A DNA stretch of 64,000 nucleotides from DATBAT01 sp963824805. GTDB taxonomy: Bacteria; Acidobacteriota; Terriglobia; Terriglobales; Acidobacteriaceae. The notes below the pieces were generated by a model. The model was not told the origin of the DNA and made no database searches. It saw only the letters and a list, made by a program, of their open reading frames with translations. Of the stretch, positions 17,209 through 25,105 are shown one piece after another. The position numbers were made by a program, and so were the translations under genes. Position 1 is the stretch's first letter; each line of letters starts with the position of its first letter. The stretch spans positions 1 to 64,000 of the forward strand of contig CAWGQZ010000002.1 of NCBI GenBank assembly GCA_963824805.1, given 5' to 3'.

Positions 17209-17982
17209 ATGCTCGATCCCCTGGTTATTGCCGGCCGAAGTTTTCATTCCCGCCTTATCGTAGGCACTGGCAAGTACAAATCATTTCAGGAAACCGCCCG
17301 AGCACTCGAGGCCAGCGGCGCGGAAATGGTGACAGTCGCAGTCCGGCGCATCAACCTGGACCGCAATAAAGAATCTCTTCTTGACTACATCGATCCCAAG
17401 AAATATTTCCTGCTGCCCAACACCGCTGGCTGTTACACCGCCGACGAGGCAATTCGCACCGCTCGCCTGGGACGCGAGGTCGGACTATCCGATTGGGTGA
17501 AGATCGAGGTCATCGGCGATCAGGCCACGCTCTATCCCGATATCCAGGCCACGCTCGAAGCCACTCGCGTACTGGTGAAAGAAGGATTCACCGTTCTCCC
17601 CTACACGTCTGACGACATCGTCTTTGCCAAGCGCCTGCTCGATGCAGGAGCGAGCGCTGTTATGCCATTGGGTGCACCCATCGGAAGCGGACTTGGAATC
17701 CAGAATTCTGCCAACATTCGCATCTTGCGCGAAATGATCACCGGAGTTCCCCTGATACTCGATGCGGGCGTCGGCACAGCTTCTGACGCTACTTTGGCCT
17801 TAGAGCTGGGAGTGGATGCCGTGCTGATGAACACCGGCATTGCCGCAGCGCAAGACCCCGTCTTGATGGCTGAAGCAATGAAGCACGCTGTGCTGGCCGG
17901 CCGCCAGGCTTATCTCTCCGGCCGAATGTCCAAGAAGCTTTACGCCACGGCGAGCTCTCCGCTAGAGGGCGTGGTGCGGTAG
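17209..17982 (+). CDS. thiG: Thiazole synthase ThiG
   Basis: 257 residues. ThiG makes the thiazole phosphate of thiamine from deoxyxylulose 5-phosphate, dehydroglycine and sulfur carried on ThiS. The (beta/alpha)8 fold signatures are clear: SRLIVGTGKYKSF, MVTVAVRR, NTAGCYTADEA, the Schiff-base Lys98 in DWVKIEVIGD, VMPLGAPIGSGLGI and ILDAGVGTASDA. Cytoplasmic. The usual partners thiS, thiF/thiH/thiO, thiC and thiE are not adjacent, so this is a solitary gene. There is no strong Shine-Dalgarno before the ATG. A strong terminator lies about 105 bases after the stop. Confidence 0.96.
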   Translation: MLDPLVIAGRSFHSRLIVGTGKYKSFQETARALEASGAEMVTVAVRRINLDRNKESLLDYIDPKKYFLLPNTAGCYTADEAIRTARLGREVGLSDWVKIEVIGDQATLYPDIQATLEATRVLVKEGFTVLPYTSDDIVFAKRLLDAGASAVMPLGAPIGSGLGIQNSANIRILREMITGVPLILDAGVGTASDATLALELGVDAVLMNTGIAAAQDPVLMAEAMKHAVLAGRQAYLSGRMSKKLYATASSPLEGVVR

Positions 17983-18087
17983 GTCCGTTCCAAAGCCGAG
18001 TCATTTCCGAAGAGCGCGTTTTTCGCACCCAGGGACCGTCGTAGGTCTTTGCTTTTGGGATGACCGTCTCTTGCGTTCTCCCAATAG

Positions 18088-18115
18088 AAAAGGCGGCCAT
18101 CTCGGCCGCCTTTTT
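18088..18115. terminator. Bidirectional Rho-independent terminator after thiG
   Basis: aaaaggcggcc (18088-18098), a 5-base loop, then ggccgcctttt (18104-18114) and another T: a perfect 11-bp stem flanked by A and T runs on opposite sides. It would end thiG on the plus strand and the small secreted-protein gene on the minus strand. Confidence 0.88.
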
Positions 18116-18131
18116 AAGGTTCTAGAAACCT

Positions 18132-18467
18132 CTACAGCATCTTTGCGCTTTCCACGTGGATGGAATCACCCTTGACGTGGCCGGTAACCGCGATGTGGTG
18201 GCCCTCATGGCCCTTCAGCGCATCCGGGTTGTCGACCATCAGCACCTTCTGGTCGCTGTCGGTAACCACAACCACTTTCGCGCCTTCTTCGAGGCACTTC
18301 TTGGTGCAGGCGGCAGCTTTGTCATTTGCTCCCTTTGCCCCACACTTCGAATCACTCACCCATCCATTAACGGTCTCCGCCTTACCCATCTCGTCGCTGG
18401 CCATAGCCACCGCGACAACCAGGAACAGCAGACAGCATGCGAGGCAAATAGCGAATACTTTTTTCAT
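18132..18467 (-). CDS. Small secreted Cys-containing protein with OB-like domain, unknown function
   Basis: 111 residues from the ATG at 18467, which has AAGGAG at good spacing; a start 7 codons upstream lacks one. A signal peptide (KKVFAICLACCLLFLVVAVAMA) precedes a mature domain of about 85 residues. This has three cysteines (DSKCGAKG, AACTKKCLEEG) and a strand-rich part (AKVVVVTDSDQKVLMVDNPD, GHHIAVTGHVKGDSIHV) that reads like a small OB or barrel fold. The Cys and His-His could bind metal, but this is a guess. It ends at the shared terminator with thiG. Confidence 0.7.
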   Translation of the reverse strand: MKKVFAICLACCLLFLVVAVAMASDEMGKAETVNGWVSDSKCGAKGANDKAAACTKKCLEEGAKVVVVTDSDQKVLMVDNPDALKGHEGHHIAVTGHVKGDSIHVESAKML

Positions 18468-18639
18468 AGGACTCCTTGAGTTTTCCACGCCCGGGCCGTG
18501 AATGAACTGCTCGCAAAACGAGGCCGATAACGGAACCCGGAACGAACCGGCAAACTATATCACAGCTAAATGCAGGAGTTGTTAACACGGTTTGGCAAAA
18601 ATGCCTGCAGCTGGTGCCGTTCCGTGAGGGCAGAGCCAA

Positions 18640-19110
18640 TCACTTTTTCGCGGAATGAATTTCGGGATTCTGCAATGCGGGAACGGCTGGGGAAACATAA
18701 ACTACCTCGCCGGGACGAACATAATGCAGTTGCTCACGAGCTTCTTTCTCAATGGCTTGCGAATCAGACTTCAATGCCTGGATTTGCTTGTTGTAGAGCT
18801 CGTTTTCCTTTTGCAGCCCATCGATCTCTCTTTGCAGCCCGTTGTGCTCGGCGCGCTTTTGCTTGTAGACCACCATCCCGTTGGCCCCAAACATAATATG
18901 CATGAATAACCACACCGTGATTACGCCCACGGCAAGCGTGCCCAACCGGCGCCGAAAACTATAGATCCAACTCGCGCCCGGCTGGAACCAACGCGCGGCA
19001 CGCTCAGCGGCAGCCTCTGCCTGAGGAGCCCTTTCTACCAGAGCCCTGAGCCCATCCCCTGGACGAACTGAAACACGAATTTTTGGGTAACGTTCTACTC
19101 GAAGATCCAT
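18640..19110 (-). CDS. ftsB: FtsB/DivIC-like septum formation initiator protein
   Basis: 156 residues. An N-terminal cytoplasmic part of about 55 residues is followed by one membrane segment (LGTLAVGVITVWLFMHIMF), a coiled coil (KRAEHNGLQREIDGLQKENELYNKQIQALK) and the family's C-terminal box (EKEAREQLHYVRPGEVVYV). FtsB/DivIC is a bitopic divisome protein working with FtsL and FtsQ. The cytoplasmic extension is longer than in E. coli FtsB (about 100 residues in all). The ATG lies inside the end of the phosphohexomutase gene (16-base overlap), so the two are co-transcribed. Confidence 0.85.
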   Translation of the reverse strand: MDLRVERYPKIRVSVRPGDGLRALVERAPQAEAAAERAARWFQPGASWIYSFRRRLGTLAVGVITVWLFMHIMFGANGMVVYKQKRAEHNGLQREIDGLQKENELYNKQIQALKSDSQAIEKEAREQLHYVRPGEVVYVSPAVPALQNPEIHSAKK

Positions 19111-20501
19111 TGCTTGGCCGACTCGCTCAATCTCTCCAGCGACTGCTCGCTGTCCGCTTCGGAATACACCCGAACCACTGGCTCAGTTCCGGAGAGGCGG
19201 TAGCACACCCAGGAACCGTCCTCCAACACCAGCTTGAGTCCGTCCTTGCGCACTACTTCACTCACCTTCCGTCCGGAGAAATTCTTGGGTTCATTCGCTA
19301 ACTTACCAGTGAACTTGTCCATCACTTCCTGCGTCAAGTGGAAGTTCTCCCTTTTCGGAAAAAAGGAACCAACATCGGCAAATAGTTTCTTCAACTGCCG
19401 CCCTAATGTCTTGCCGCGGCGCGCCACCATCTCACAACACAGAAGCCCGGCAAGCACGCCGTCTTTTTCCGGGACATGATGACGAATGGAGAGTCCGGCG
19501 CTCTCTTCCCCGCCGATTGCGATCTTGTCCTGCTTGATCAGCTCTCCGATGTATTTGAACCCCACCGGGGTTTCATGCAGCTCAACCTTGTGATATTTGG
19601 CCAACGCGTTAATCATGTTGGTGGTCGCCACCGACTTGCCGACTCCATTTTTCCAACCCCGGCTCTCGACGAGATAATCGAAAAGTAAGGCAATGATGTA
19701 GTTCGGCTGGAAGAAAGTTCCGTCTTCGTCGACAATTCCAAAACGGTCGGCATCGCCGTCGGTGGAAATACCGATATGCGCCTTCCGTTCTTTCATCTTG
19801 TCGCGCATCTCGTTGAGCAGGTGTCCGTCGGGCTCGGGAGCATGTCCTCCGAACAGTACGTCGCGATAGTCGTGAACCGTGGTGACATCGACGCCAGCAT
19901 CGCGCAGCAGCGCATCGGGATACCCGCGCGCGGCACCCCAAAGTGGATCGTAGACTACCCGCAGCCCAGCCTTCTTGATCACATCCAGATCAACAATTTC
20001 GCGTAGTCTCGCGAGATAGCTGGCGCGCGGGTCGAGCGGCTGGGCAACGATCTTTTTTCCGTTTTTCTGGTTCGGGCCGCCCATGTCTGATGCGGCTATC
20101 TCAGCCTCAATTCGCTTGGTGGCTTCCGGCAGGGCGGGAGCACCGTCGGGCGTAGAGAACTTGATTCCATTGTATTCAGGAGGATTATGCGAAGCTGTAA
20201 AGTTGATAGCCCCGGCGGCCTTTTCCTTGATCACGGCATAGGAAATAGCGGGCGTGGGGGCGGCATCTTCTATCAACAATGGCGTAATACCATGGCTGCC
20301 TAATATGTCGACGGCGAGTCCACAGAATGTCTCTCCCAGAAATCGCGGATCGCGGCCCACGATGACTCGTGCCCCCGATGGTTTTTGCGACACAACGTAA
20401 CGCGCGATACCGGTGACCGCCCGTTGCACATTGGCGAAGGTAAATTCCTCCGCCACAACTGCACGCCATCCTGAGGTGCCAAACTTGATTGGAACTACCA
20501 T
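19095..20501 (-). CDS. Phosphoglucomutase/phosphomannomutase family protein
   Basis: 468 residues, alpha-D-phosphohexomutase superfamily with all four domains. The phosphoserine loop is NFTASHNPPEYNGIKF, the Mg loop TDGDADRFGI, the sugar-specificity loop GGEESAGLSIRHHV and the phosphate-binding loop RLSGTEPVVRVYSE. GEESAG is compatible with phosphoglucomutase, phosphomannomutase or phosphoglucosamine mutase-type substrates. Cytoplasmic; it supplies hexose-1-phosphates for envelope sugars or glycogen. It leads a two-gene unit with the FtsB-like gene and is divergent from cutA. Confidence 0.9.
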   Translation of the reverse strand: MVVPIKFGTSGWRAVVAEEFTFANVQRAVTGIARYVVSQKPSGARVIVGRDPRFLGETFCGLAVDILGSHGITPLLIEDAAPTPAISYAVIKEKAAGAINFTASHNPPEYNGIKFSTPDGAPALPEATKRIEAEIAASDMGGPNQKNGKKIVAQPLDPRASYLARLREIVDLDVIKKAGLRVVYDPLWGAARGYPDALLRDAGVDVTTVHDYRDVLFGGHAPEPDGHLLNEMRDKMKERKAHIGISTDGDADRFGIVDEDGTFFQPNYIIALLFDYLVESRGWKNGVGKSVATTNMINALAKYHKVELHETPVGFKYIGELIKQDKIAIGGEESAGLSIRHHVPEKDGVLAGLLCCEMVARRGKTLGRQLKKLFADVGSFFPKRENFHLTQEVMDKFTGKLANEPKNFSGRKVSEVVRKDGLKLVLEDGSWVCYRLSGTEPVVRVYSEADSEQSLERLSESAKQWIFE

Positions 20502-20586
20502 TGGGGGAACCTTCCTCGCGGCACAAATGGTAATCTCGGTTCGCGGTTTGACAGAGGTCGATCCCGAGATCGAGTAGCAATTTTAT

Positions 20587-20901
20587 ATGACCGACAAGAT
20601 TCTCGTCCTGACCACCGTCGGATCGGAAGCGGAGGCCCGCACCATCGCCAATGCCCTGGTCGAGCGCAAACTCGCCGCTTGCGCCAACATCCTTCCGCGC
20701 ATTCAATCCATTTATCGCTGGCAGGGAAAAGTAGAAGAATCAGAAGAATATTTGTTGCTGGTCAAAACCACCCAAGACCAATTCGCAAAGCTGCGCGAGG
20801 CTATCGCAGAACTCCATTCCTATGAAATGCCGGAATGCATCGCTCTCCCGATAGCGGATGGCAGCGAAGCTTATCTTAAGTGGATTGATTCAACCCTGTG
20901 A
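20587..20901 (+). CDS. cutA: Divalent-cation tolerance protein CutA
   Basis: 104 residues, the normal length of this small trimeric PII-like protein. VLTTVGSEAEARTIANALVERKLAACANILP, SIYRWQGKVEESEEYLLLVKT and YEMPECIALPI are the family's conserved segments. In E. coli the cutA locus is linked to copper tolerance; in most bacteria the cellular role is unclear. It is divergent from the phosphohexomutase gene and converges on the GH42 gene with only 2 bases between. Confidence 0.93.
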   Translation: MTDKILVLTTVGSEAEARTIANALVERKLAACANILPRIQSIYRWQGKVEESEEYLLLVKTTQDQFAKLREAIAELHSYEMPECIALPIADGSEAYLKWIDSTL

Positions 20902-20903
20902 TG

Positions 20904-23048
20904 TTACCGATCTGCTCCGCTCTCCTCCACAATCGCCAAATCCCAGGGCTTCAAACTTAATGCCTGGTTGTGGCCAACGGTTTGCCCAGTGAGCAAGTCC
21001 GTGCCTGCCGCATAGGTGTAGTCAACCGTCTTGCCGTCGCTGGAATAGTTCAAGTAGTAGTGCAGCGTCTTTCCGAAACGATTCACCCCATGCTTCACCC
21101 GCACGGTGTCGGGTAGCTTCTGATCTGGCCCCGTCAACCCTGCTCTCTTCAAAGCTTCAAGAACAATTTGCTGCTGCAGTTTGTCCGATACCACCGTGCC
21201 TTCGTAGGTCAGTTCTCCGGCCCCGAAGTGGTTTTGCGTAATCGCCGGCCATCGCCCGAAGAACGGATGATCGTAAGACGCCAGCGCCTTCGCGTTTTCG
21301 AGTTGCAAAAACTCTGCCCATAGGCTGACCTGATTTCCGTCGCCAACCTTATAAGGATCGCCTTTCAACCCCAGCGGACGCTCCAGACTGGAAAATTCCT
21401 GATAGTTGAACCCGGCAGCCTCACGCAAAGGCCCGGGAGCCCGCTCCCAGCGCACGGCTGAATTCTCGTTAGTGAATCCGCTCTTAAAGGTCATCAGCAC
21501 ATGCCCGCCGCCCTTCACATAATCGGAGATTCTCTTCAACAACGCATCATCGGCAACGTATAGGGCAGGCACCATCAGCAGCTTGTACTGCGAAAAGTCG
21601 ATTGTGCCGGGAAAGACAAAATCCGCCCCAACATTCGCGTTGTAGAGCGACCGGTGCAACTGGGCAATCAATCCGGCATAGCTGCCGCTCGCCTTGCCGG
21701 GAACCCAGCCATTGCCTTGCGAAGGCTCGTAGGGCATGAAGTTCAGCCCGTTAGACGAGTCGACGCTGTACAGAATCGCCACCTGGTTCTTGATCTTCAG
21801 ATCCGCCAGGCGCGGACCGATCTTTTGCAATTCGTGCGCTGTCGTCGATACCTCGGCATAGGCGCGATTCGGCTCGAGATCATGACTGAGCACGCCTTTC
21901 CAATACGTCTCTTGCCCGGCGTGAATGGAATGCCAATGCCAGTATTCAACCATGTTGGCGCCACTGGAAACGTTGGTGTAAACATCCAGGCGAAGCTGTC
22001 CATCGTAAGGGGGAAATTGTCCCGCTGAGTCCCAACCCAGCGTCTGGGCATTGGTTTCTGTCACCAGATAGTTGCTGTGCTTTAGTGACCGCGAGAAATC
22101 TCCCTGCTCCGCCTGCCAGGCCCCGTCCAGGTGGTCCTGCATGCCGTGATAGGGATTGTTGGCCACGACGTCTAGGGTCTTCGCCACCTCAGGCTCGTTC
22201 ACGTCCATCTTCATCATGCTGCCGTAGTCCTGGGTAACGAACTGGTCCGGGCGGCGGAACTGACGCACCATCGCCGCTTGCCATGCCAGATACTCGGTGA
22301 CCCGCATCTGCTGCCAGCGGGTCCATTCCAGCTTGTACGACGTGCTGGTGGCGTTGTCACGAGTCGGCATGTTTTCCCAGCCGTTCACGCCTTGTCCCCA
22401 GTAGTTAAGGAACCAGGCTTTGTTAAGCGCATCCGTGGTGCGGAATTTCTGTTTGAGGTGGTTGACGAAACCGTCAAATACGTCTTTATTCGTCGCACCA
22501 TTCGAGCCCGTCTCGTTATCGATCTGCCATCCGATTACAGCCGGATTGTCTTTGTAGTGGCTTATCAGATTCGTGATGACCCGCTTGGCATACATCCGGA
22601 AGGTGGGATTGTCGGTGTCCATATTCTGTCGCATGCCATAGCCAACCTCAGCTCCGCCCATGGGTCGGACCAGCACTTCGGGATGCTCGTGCCACATCCA
22701 GGTGGGAATTGAATAGGTCGGCGTACCCATAATCACCTTGATGCCTGCCTTGCCCATAGCATCGACGACACGGTCCATCCAGGCATATTCGAATCGTCCG
22801 TCCTGCGGCTCCCATAGGCTCCAGGTCGATTCCCCCATGCGCACCACGCTGATGCCAGCGGCCTTCATCATGGCTACATCCTTATCCAGTCGATCGGATG
22901 GCATGTATTCGTGGTAATAGGCCGCGCCATAAAGAATGGTCGGCTGGCTTGCCCCTGGAACCGCGTCTTCCGCGCAAACTGAGAGTGCCAAGCACACGAA
23001 GAAGACCAACACGGGCAAGGATATGTAACGGATAGCAAATAGACGCAT
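20904..23048 (-). CDS. Secreted GH42 beta-galactosidase
   Basis: 714 residues from the ATG at 23048, which starts a signal peptide (RLFAIRYISLPVLVFFVCLALSVCA); an upstream in-frame start would add 30 non-hydrophobic residues. The catalytic TIM barrel carries AAYYHEYMP, the acid/base Glu in WQIDNETGS (about 179) and the nucleophile Glu in VTETNAQTLGW (about 331). The trimerisation domain (QVAILYSVDSSNGLNFMPY to GGGHVLMTFKSG) and the C-terminal domain follow. Most GH42 enzymes are cytoplasmic, so the signal peptide is notable. It would remove galactose from galactan or arabinogalactan side chains. No LacI-type operator of the arabinan set lies upstream. Confidence 0.92.
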   Translation of the reverse strand: MRLFAIRYISLPVLVFFVCLALSVCAEDAVPGASQPTILYGAAYYHEYMPSDRLDKDVAMMKAAGISVVRMGESTWSLWEPQDGRFEYAWMDRVVDAMGKAGIKVIMGTPTYSIPTWMWHEHPEVLVRPMGGAEVGYGMRQNMDTDNPTFRMYAKRVITNLISHYKDNPAVIGWQIDNETGSNGATNKDVFDGFVNHLKQKFRTTDALNKAWFLNYWGQGVNGWENMPTRDNATSTSYKLEWTRWQQMRVTEYLAWQAAMVRQFRRPDQFVTQDYGSMMKMDVNEPEVAKTLDVVANNPYHGMQDHLDGAWQAEQGDFSRSLKHSNYLVTETNAQTLGWDSAGQFPPYDGQLRLDVYTNVSSGANMVEYWHWHSIHAGQETYWKGVLSHDLEPNRAYAEVSTTAHELQKIGPRLADLKIKNQVAILYSVDSSNGLNFMPYEPSQGNGWVPGKASGSYAGLIAQLHRSLYNANVGADFVFPGTIDFSQYKLLMVPALYVADDALLKRISDYVKGGGHVLMTFKSGFTNENSAVRWERAPGPLREAAGFNYQEFSSLERPLGLKGDPYKVGDGNQVSLWAEFLQLENAKALASYDHPFFGRWPAITQNHFGAGELTYEGTVVSDKLQQQIVLEALKRAGLTGPDQKLPDTVRVKHGVNRFGKTLHYYLNYSSDGKTVDYTYAAGTDLLTGQTVGHNQALSLKPWDLAIVEESGADR

Positions 23049-23265
23049 GAAGGATTTTTCTCCGGAGGGATTGTACAGCGAAGGAGGTTTACCCAAAGGA
23101 AGTGCCGATTGCGGTCTGGATAAGTGAGGTCGCACCAACCGGAGGCAATCCTAAGCTCTCAGGCGAAGCTCTAAACCGGACGTTGACTGGGTGGATTCCC
23201 CGGTCCTTCCATGGCACTTTAGTGGGGTTGACCAAAGTAACCATCGGCGCTAACTTACGCGCAAC

Positions 23266-23562
23266 GTGGTGCGCCTTTCGTCAAAACCGTGGTCGTACTT
23301 CATCTTGGCTGGCTCGCTGCTGGTCATCCTGCTGGTTCAGGTACTGCCATCAGTTGACTTGCCCGATACGGCTTTTCAACGGGATACTGAACCCGCTGAG
23401 ATCCAGTCCCAGGCGGCCGCCCTGCCAGCCGTTGTGCTGGCTCCTTTAAATCCGAACCTGTTTTTTCCGGCCATGCGGGAGTTCCACCTCGTGCGTGAAC
23501 ACTCATCCCCCAAGCCGGAGCACGAATCCATTCTCATCTTTCAGCACTTATTGCGCTGTTAA
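23266..23562 (+). CDS. Hypothetical single-pass membrane protein, 98 residues
   Basis: GTG at 23266, stop at 23562. After a short basic N-terminus there is one membrane segment (YFILAGSLLVILLVQVLP), then about 65 residues rich in Pro, Ala and Glu with no known motif. It could be the membrane partner of the acetyltransferase and flippase genes that follow on the same strand (gap 103 bases). No strong ribosome site, so the gene is uncertain. Confidence 0.4.
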   Translation: MVRLSSKPWSYFILAGSLLVILLVQVLPSVDLPDTAFQRDTEPAEIQSQAAALPAVVLAPLNPNLFFPAMREFHLVREHSSPKPEHESILIFQHLLRC

Positions 23563-23665
23563 AGCCTTCCAAAGACCCAATAGCTAGCAAGACACCCAGC
23601 CACTTACTCAACACTTAGCGGTTAGTTGCAGGCTCCCTCGAGCAACTGGCAAACCGGGGTTCGTC

Positions 23666-25105
23666 ATGGAAGCACAGAAACTGACAAGTAACGCCGCCTC
23701 TGGCCATTCGGCGCCGCCTCCGGGCTTTGCCCCGAGGGACTTGAAGCACGCGCGCCGGGTAGCTGCATACCCGGAATTTGAGTCCGCCGTAGCCGGTCCC
23801 TACGTCAGTCTAAAATCGGCCCCACCGATCCGTTCCGCCACCTTGGGCGAACGAATTACGTTACGGGTTCCCATCGGGAAACAACCGCAGACGGTTTCCG
23901 TGCTCTCCGACTTTTCAGCCTTGGAGCAGTTCCGGACGGTTTGGAAGTCGTGGCCTGGAAGCCTGGACTCGGATATCGACTATTTTTGCGGAATGCTGGG
24001 CAGCCGTGGCAGCAATTGTCAACCGCATGTGATCGTATTAAGCCGTTACAACGAACCCGAGGCCATTCTGGTGGGCTTTCGTGAGAGGCGTCGGGTGCCG
24101 GTGAAACTGGGTTACCGGACGTTCTGCCAGCCTCAAGCCGAGGTATTGCAGTTTGTCTCCGGTGCGTTGCGAGGGTCAGCTTCGGAGGAAAATTGCACTG
24201 CTCTCGTTCGCGAAGTCATAGGGTGTCTGGATAGAGGCGAGGCCGACCTAGCCATTTGGGAAGACCTCGAGGTTGAATCTCCTCTCCACAAATTCGCCGT
24301 GCGCATGCCCCATCCATTCCTTGCCGACCATTGCAACTGGCAAGTTGACCATTGGCTGATGAAGTTTCCCCGAGGTCTTGATGACTTTCTGATGAGTCTG
24401 GAACGCAGCCAGCGCTCCAAGCTGCGGCGCAAATACAAGAAGGTTTTCACTCACTTTGACCAGCGCATGGAAATACGGGTCGTGTGCTCCGCGGCGCAAC
24501 TGGAAGACGCAATTCCGCATTTCGAAGAAATCGCGCGCAAGACCGAGAAACGAAAGCAGGGTTACGGTTTTTTTGACACGCCAGACATTTGTCAGGAACT
24601 GACGCAGGCCGCGGACAACGGCTGGCTCAGGGCTTTTATTGTCTTTCTGGAAGGCCAACCCGCAGCCTTTTGGATTGGTACCCTTTACAACCGGGTTCTG
24701 CAAGCCGACTACGTGGGATTCGATCCAGCATGGGGAGAGTTCTCTCCCGGCATCTTCCTGTTCCTGCATGTGCTTGAAACTCTGCAGACTGAGGATATTG
24801 CCAACATCGACTTCGGCCGTGGCGATACCCAATTGCAGCAATGCTTCAGTGACATCAAGCGGGTCGAAGCCCGAGTGAGAATTCACGCTCCCACGGTTCG
24901 GGGCTTGTGGCTTAATCTGGCGCGAACCGCCGCTTTCCGGGCCACGACCCTGCTGCGCCGGGCGAATGGCTTTTCGTTGTCCAGGAAGTTAAATCAGTAC
25001 CTGGGCGGGGAAGATAGGGATCCAGTTCAAGCCTCCTTGTCTCGCTCTCCTCACCACGAGTACCTCTCCTGGGGAGAACTGGAGCAGGTGAGCACCGGTC
25101 TGTGA
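23666..25105 (+). CDS. GNAT-fold acyltransferase (CelD/BcsL or FemAB-like), polysaccharide-associated
   Basis: 479 residues with an ATG start. The middle and C-terminal parts have the double-GNAT pattern of the Acetyltransf_6 (BioF2-like) family: LERSQRSKLRRKYKK, the loop around EIARKTEKRKQGYGFFD, AFWIGTLYNRVLQADYVGFDPAW and IDFGRGDTQLQQCFSD. Such proteins often accompany exopolysaccharide genes and are thought to acylate polysaccharide or peptide acceptors. No signal peptide. Its stop overlaps the flippase start (GTGA), so both are translated together, supporting a role in polysaccharide modification before or during export. Confidence 0.75.
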   Translation: MEAQKLTSNAASGHSAPPPGFAPRDLKHARRVAAYPEFESAVAGPYVSLKSAPPIRSATLGERITLRVPIGKQPQTVSVLSDFSALEQFRTVWKSWPGSLDSDIDYFCGMLGSRGSNCQPHVIVLSRYNEPEAILVGFRERRRVPVKLGYRTFCQPQAEVLQFVSGALRGSASEENCTALVREVIGCLDRGEADLAIWEDLEVESPLHKFAVRMPHPFLADHCNWQVDHWLMKFPRGLDDFLMSLERSQRSKLRRKYKKVFTHFDQRMEIRVVCSAAQLEDAIPHFEEIARKTEKRKQGYGFFDTPDICQELTQAADNGWLRAFIVFLEGQPAAFWIGTLYNRVLQADYVGFDPAWGEFSPGIFLFLHVLETLQTEDIANIDFGRGDTQLQQCFSDIKRVEARVRIHAPTVRGLWLNLARTAAFRATTLLRRANGFSLSRKLNQYLGGEDRDPVQASLSRSPHHEYLSWGELEQVSTGL

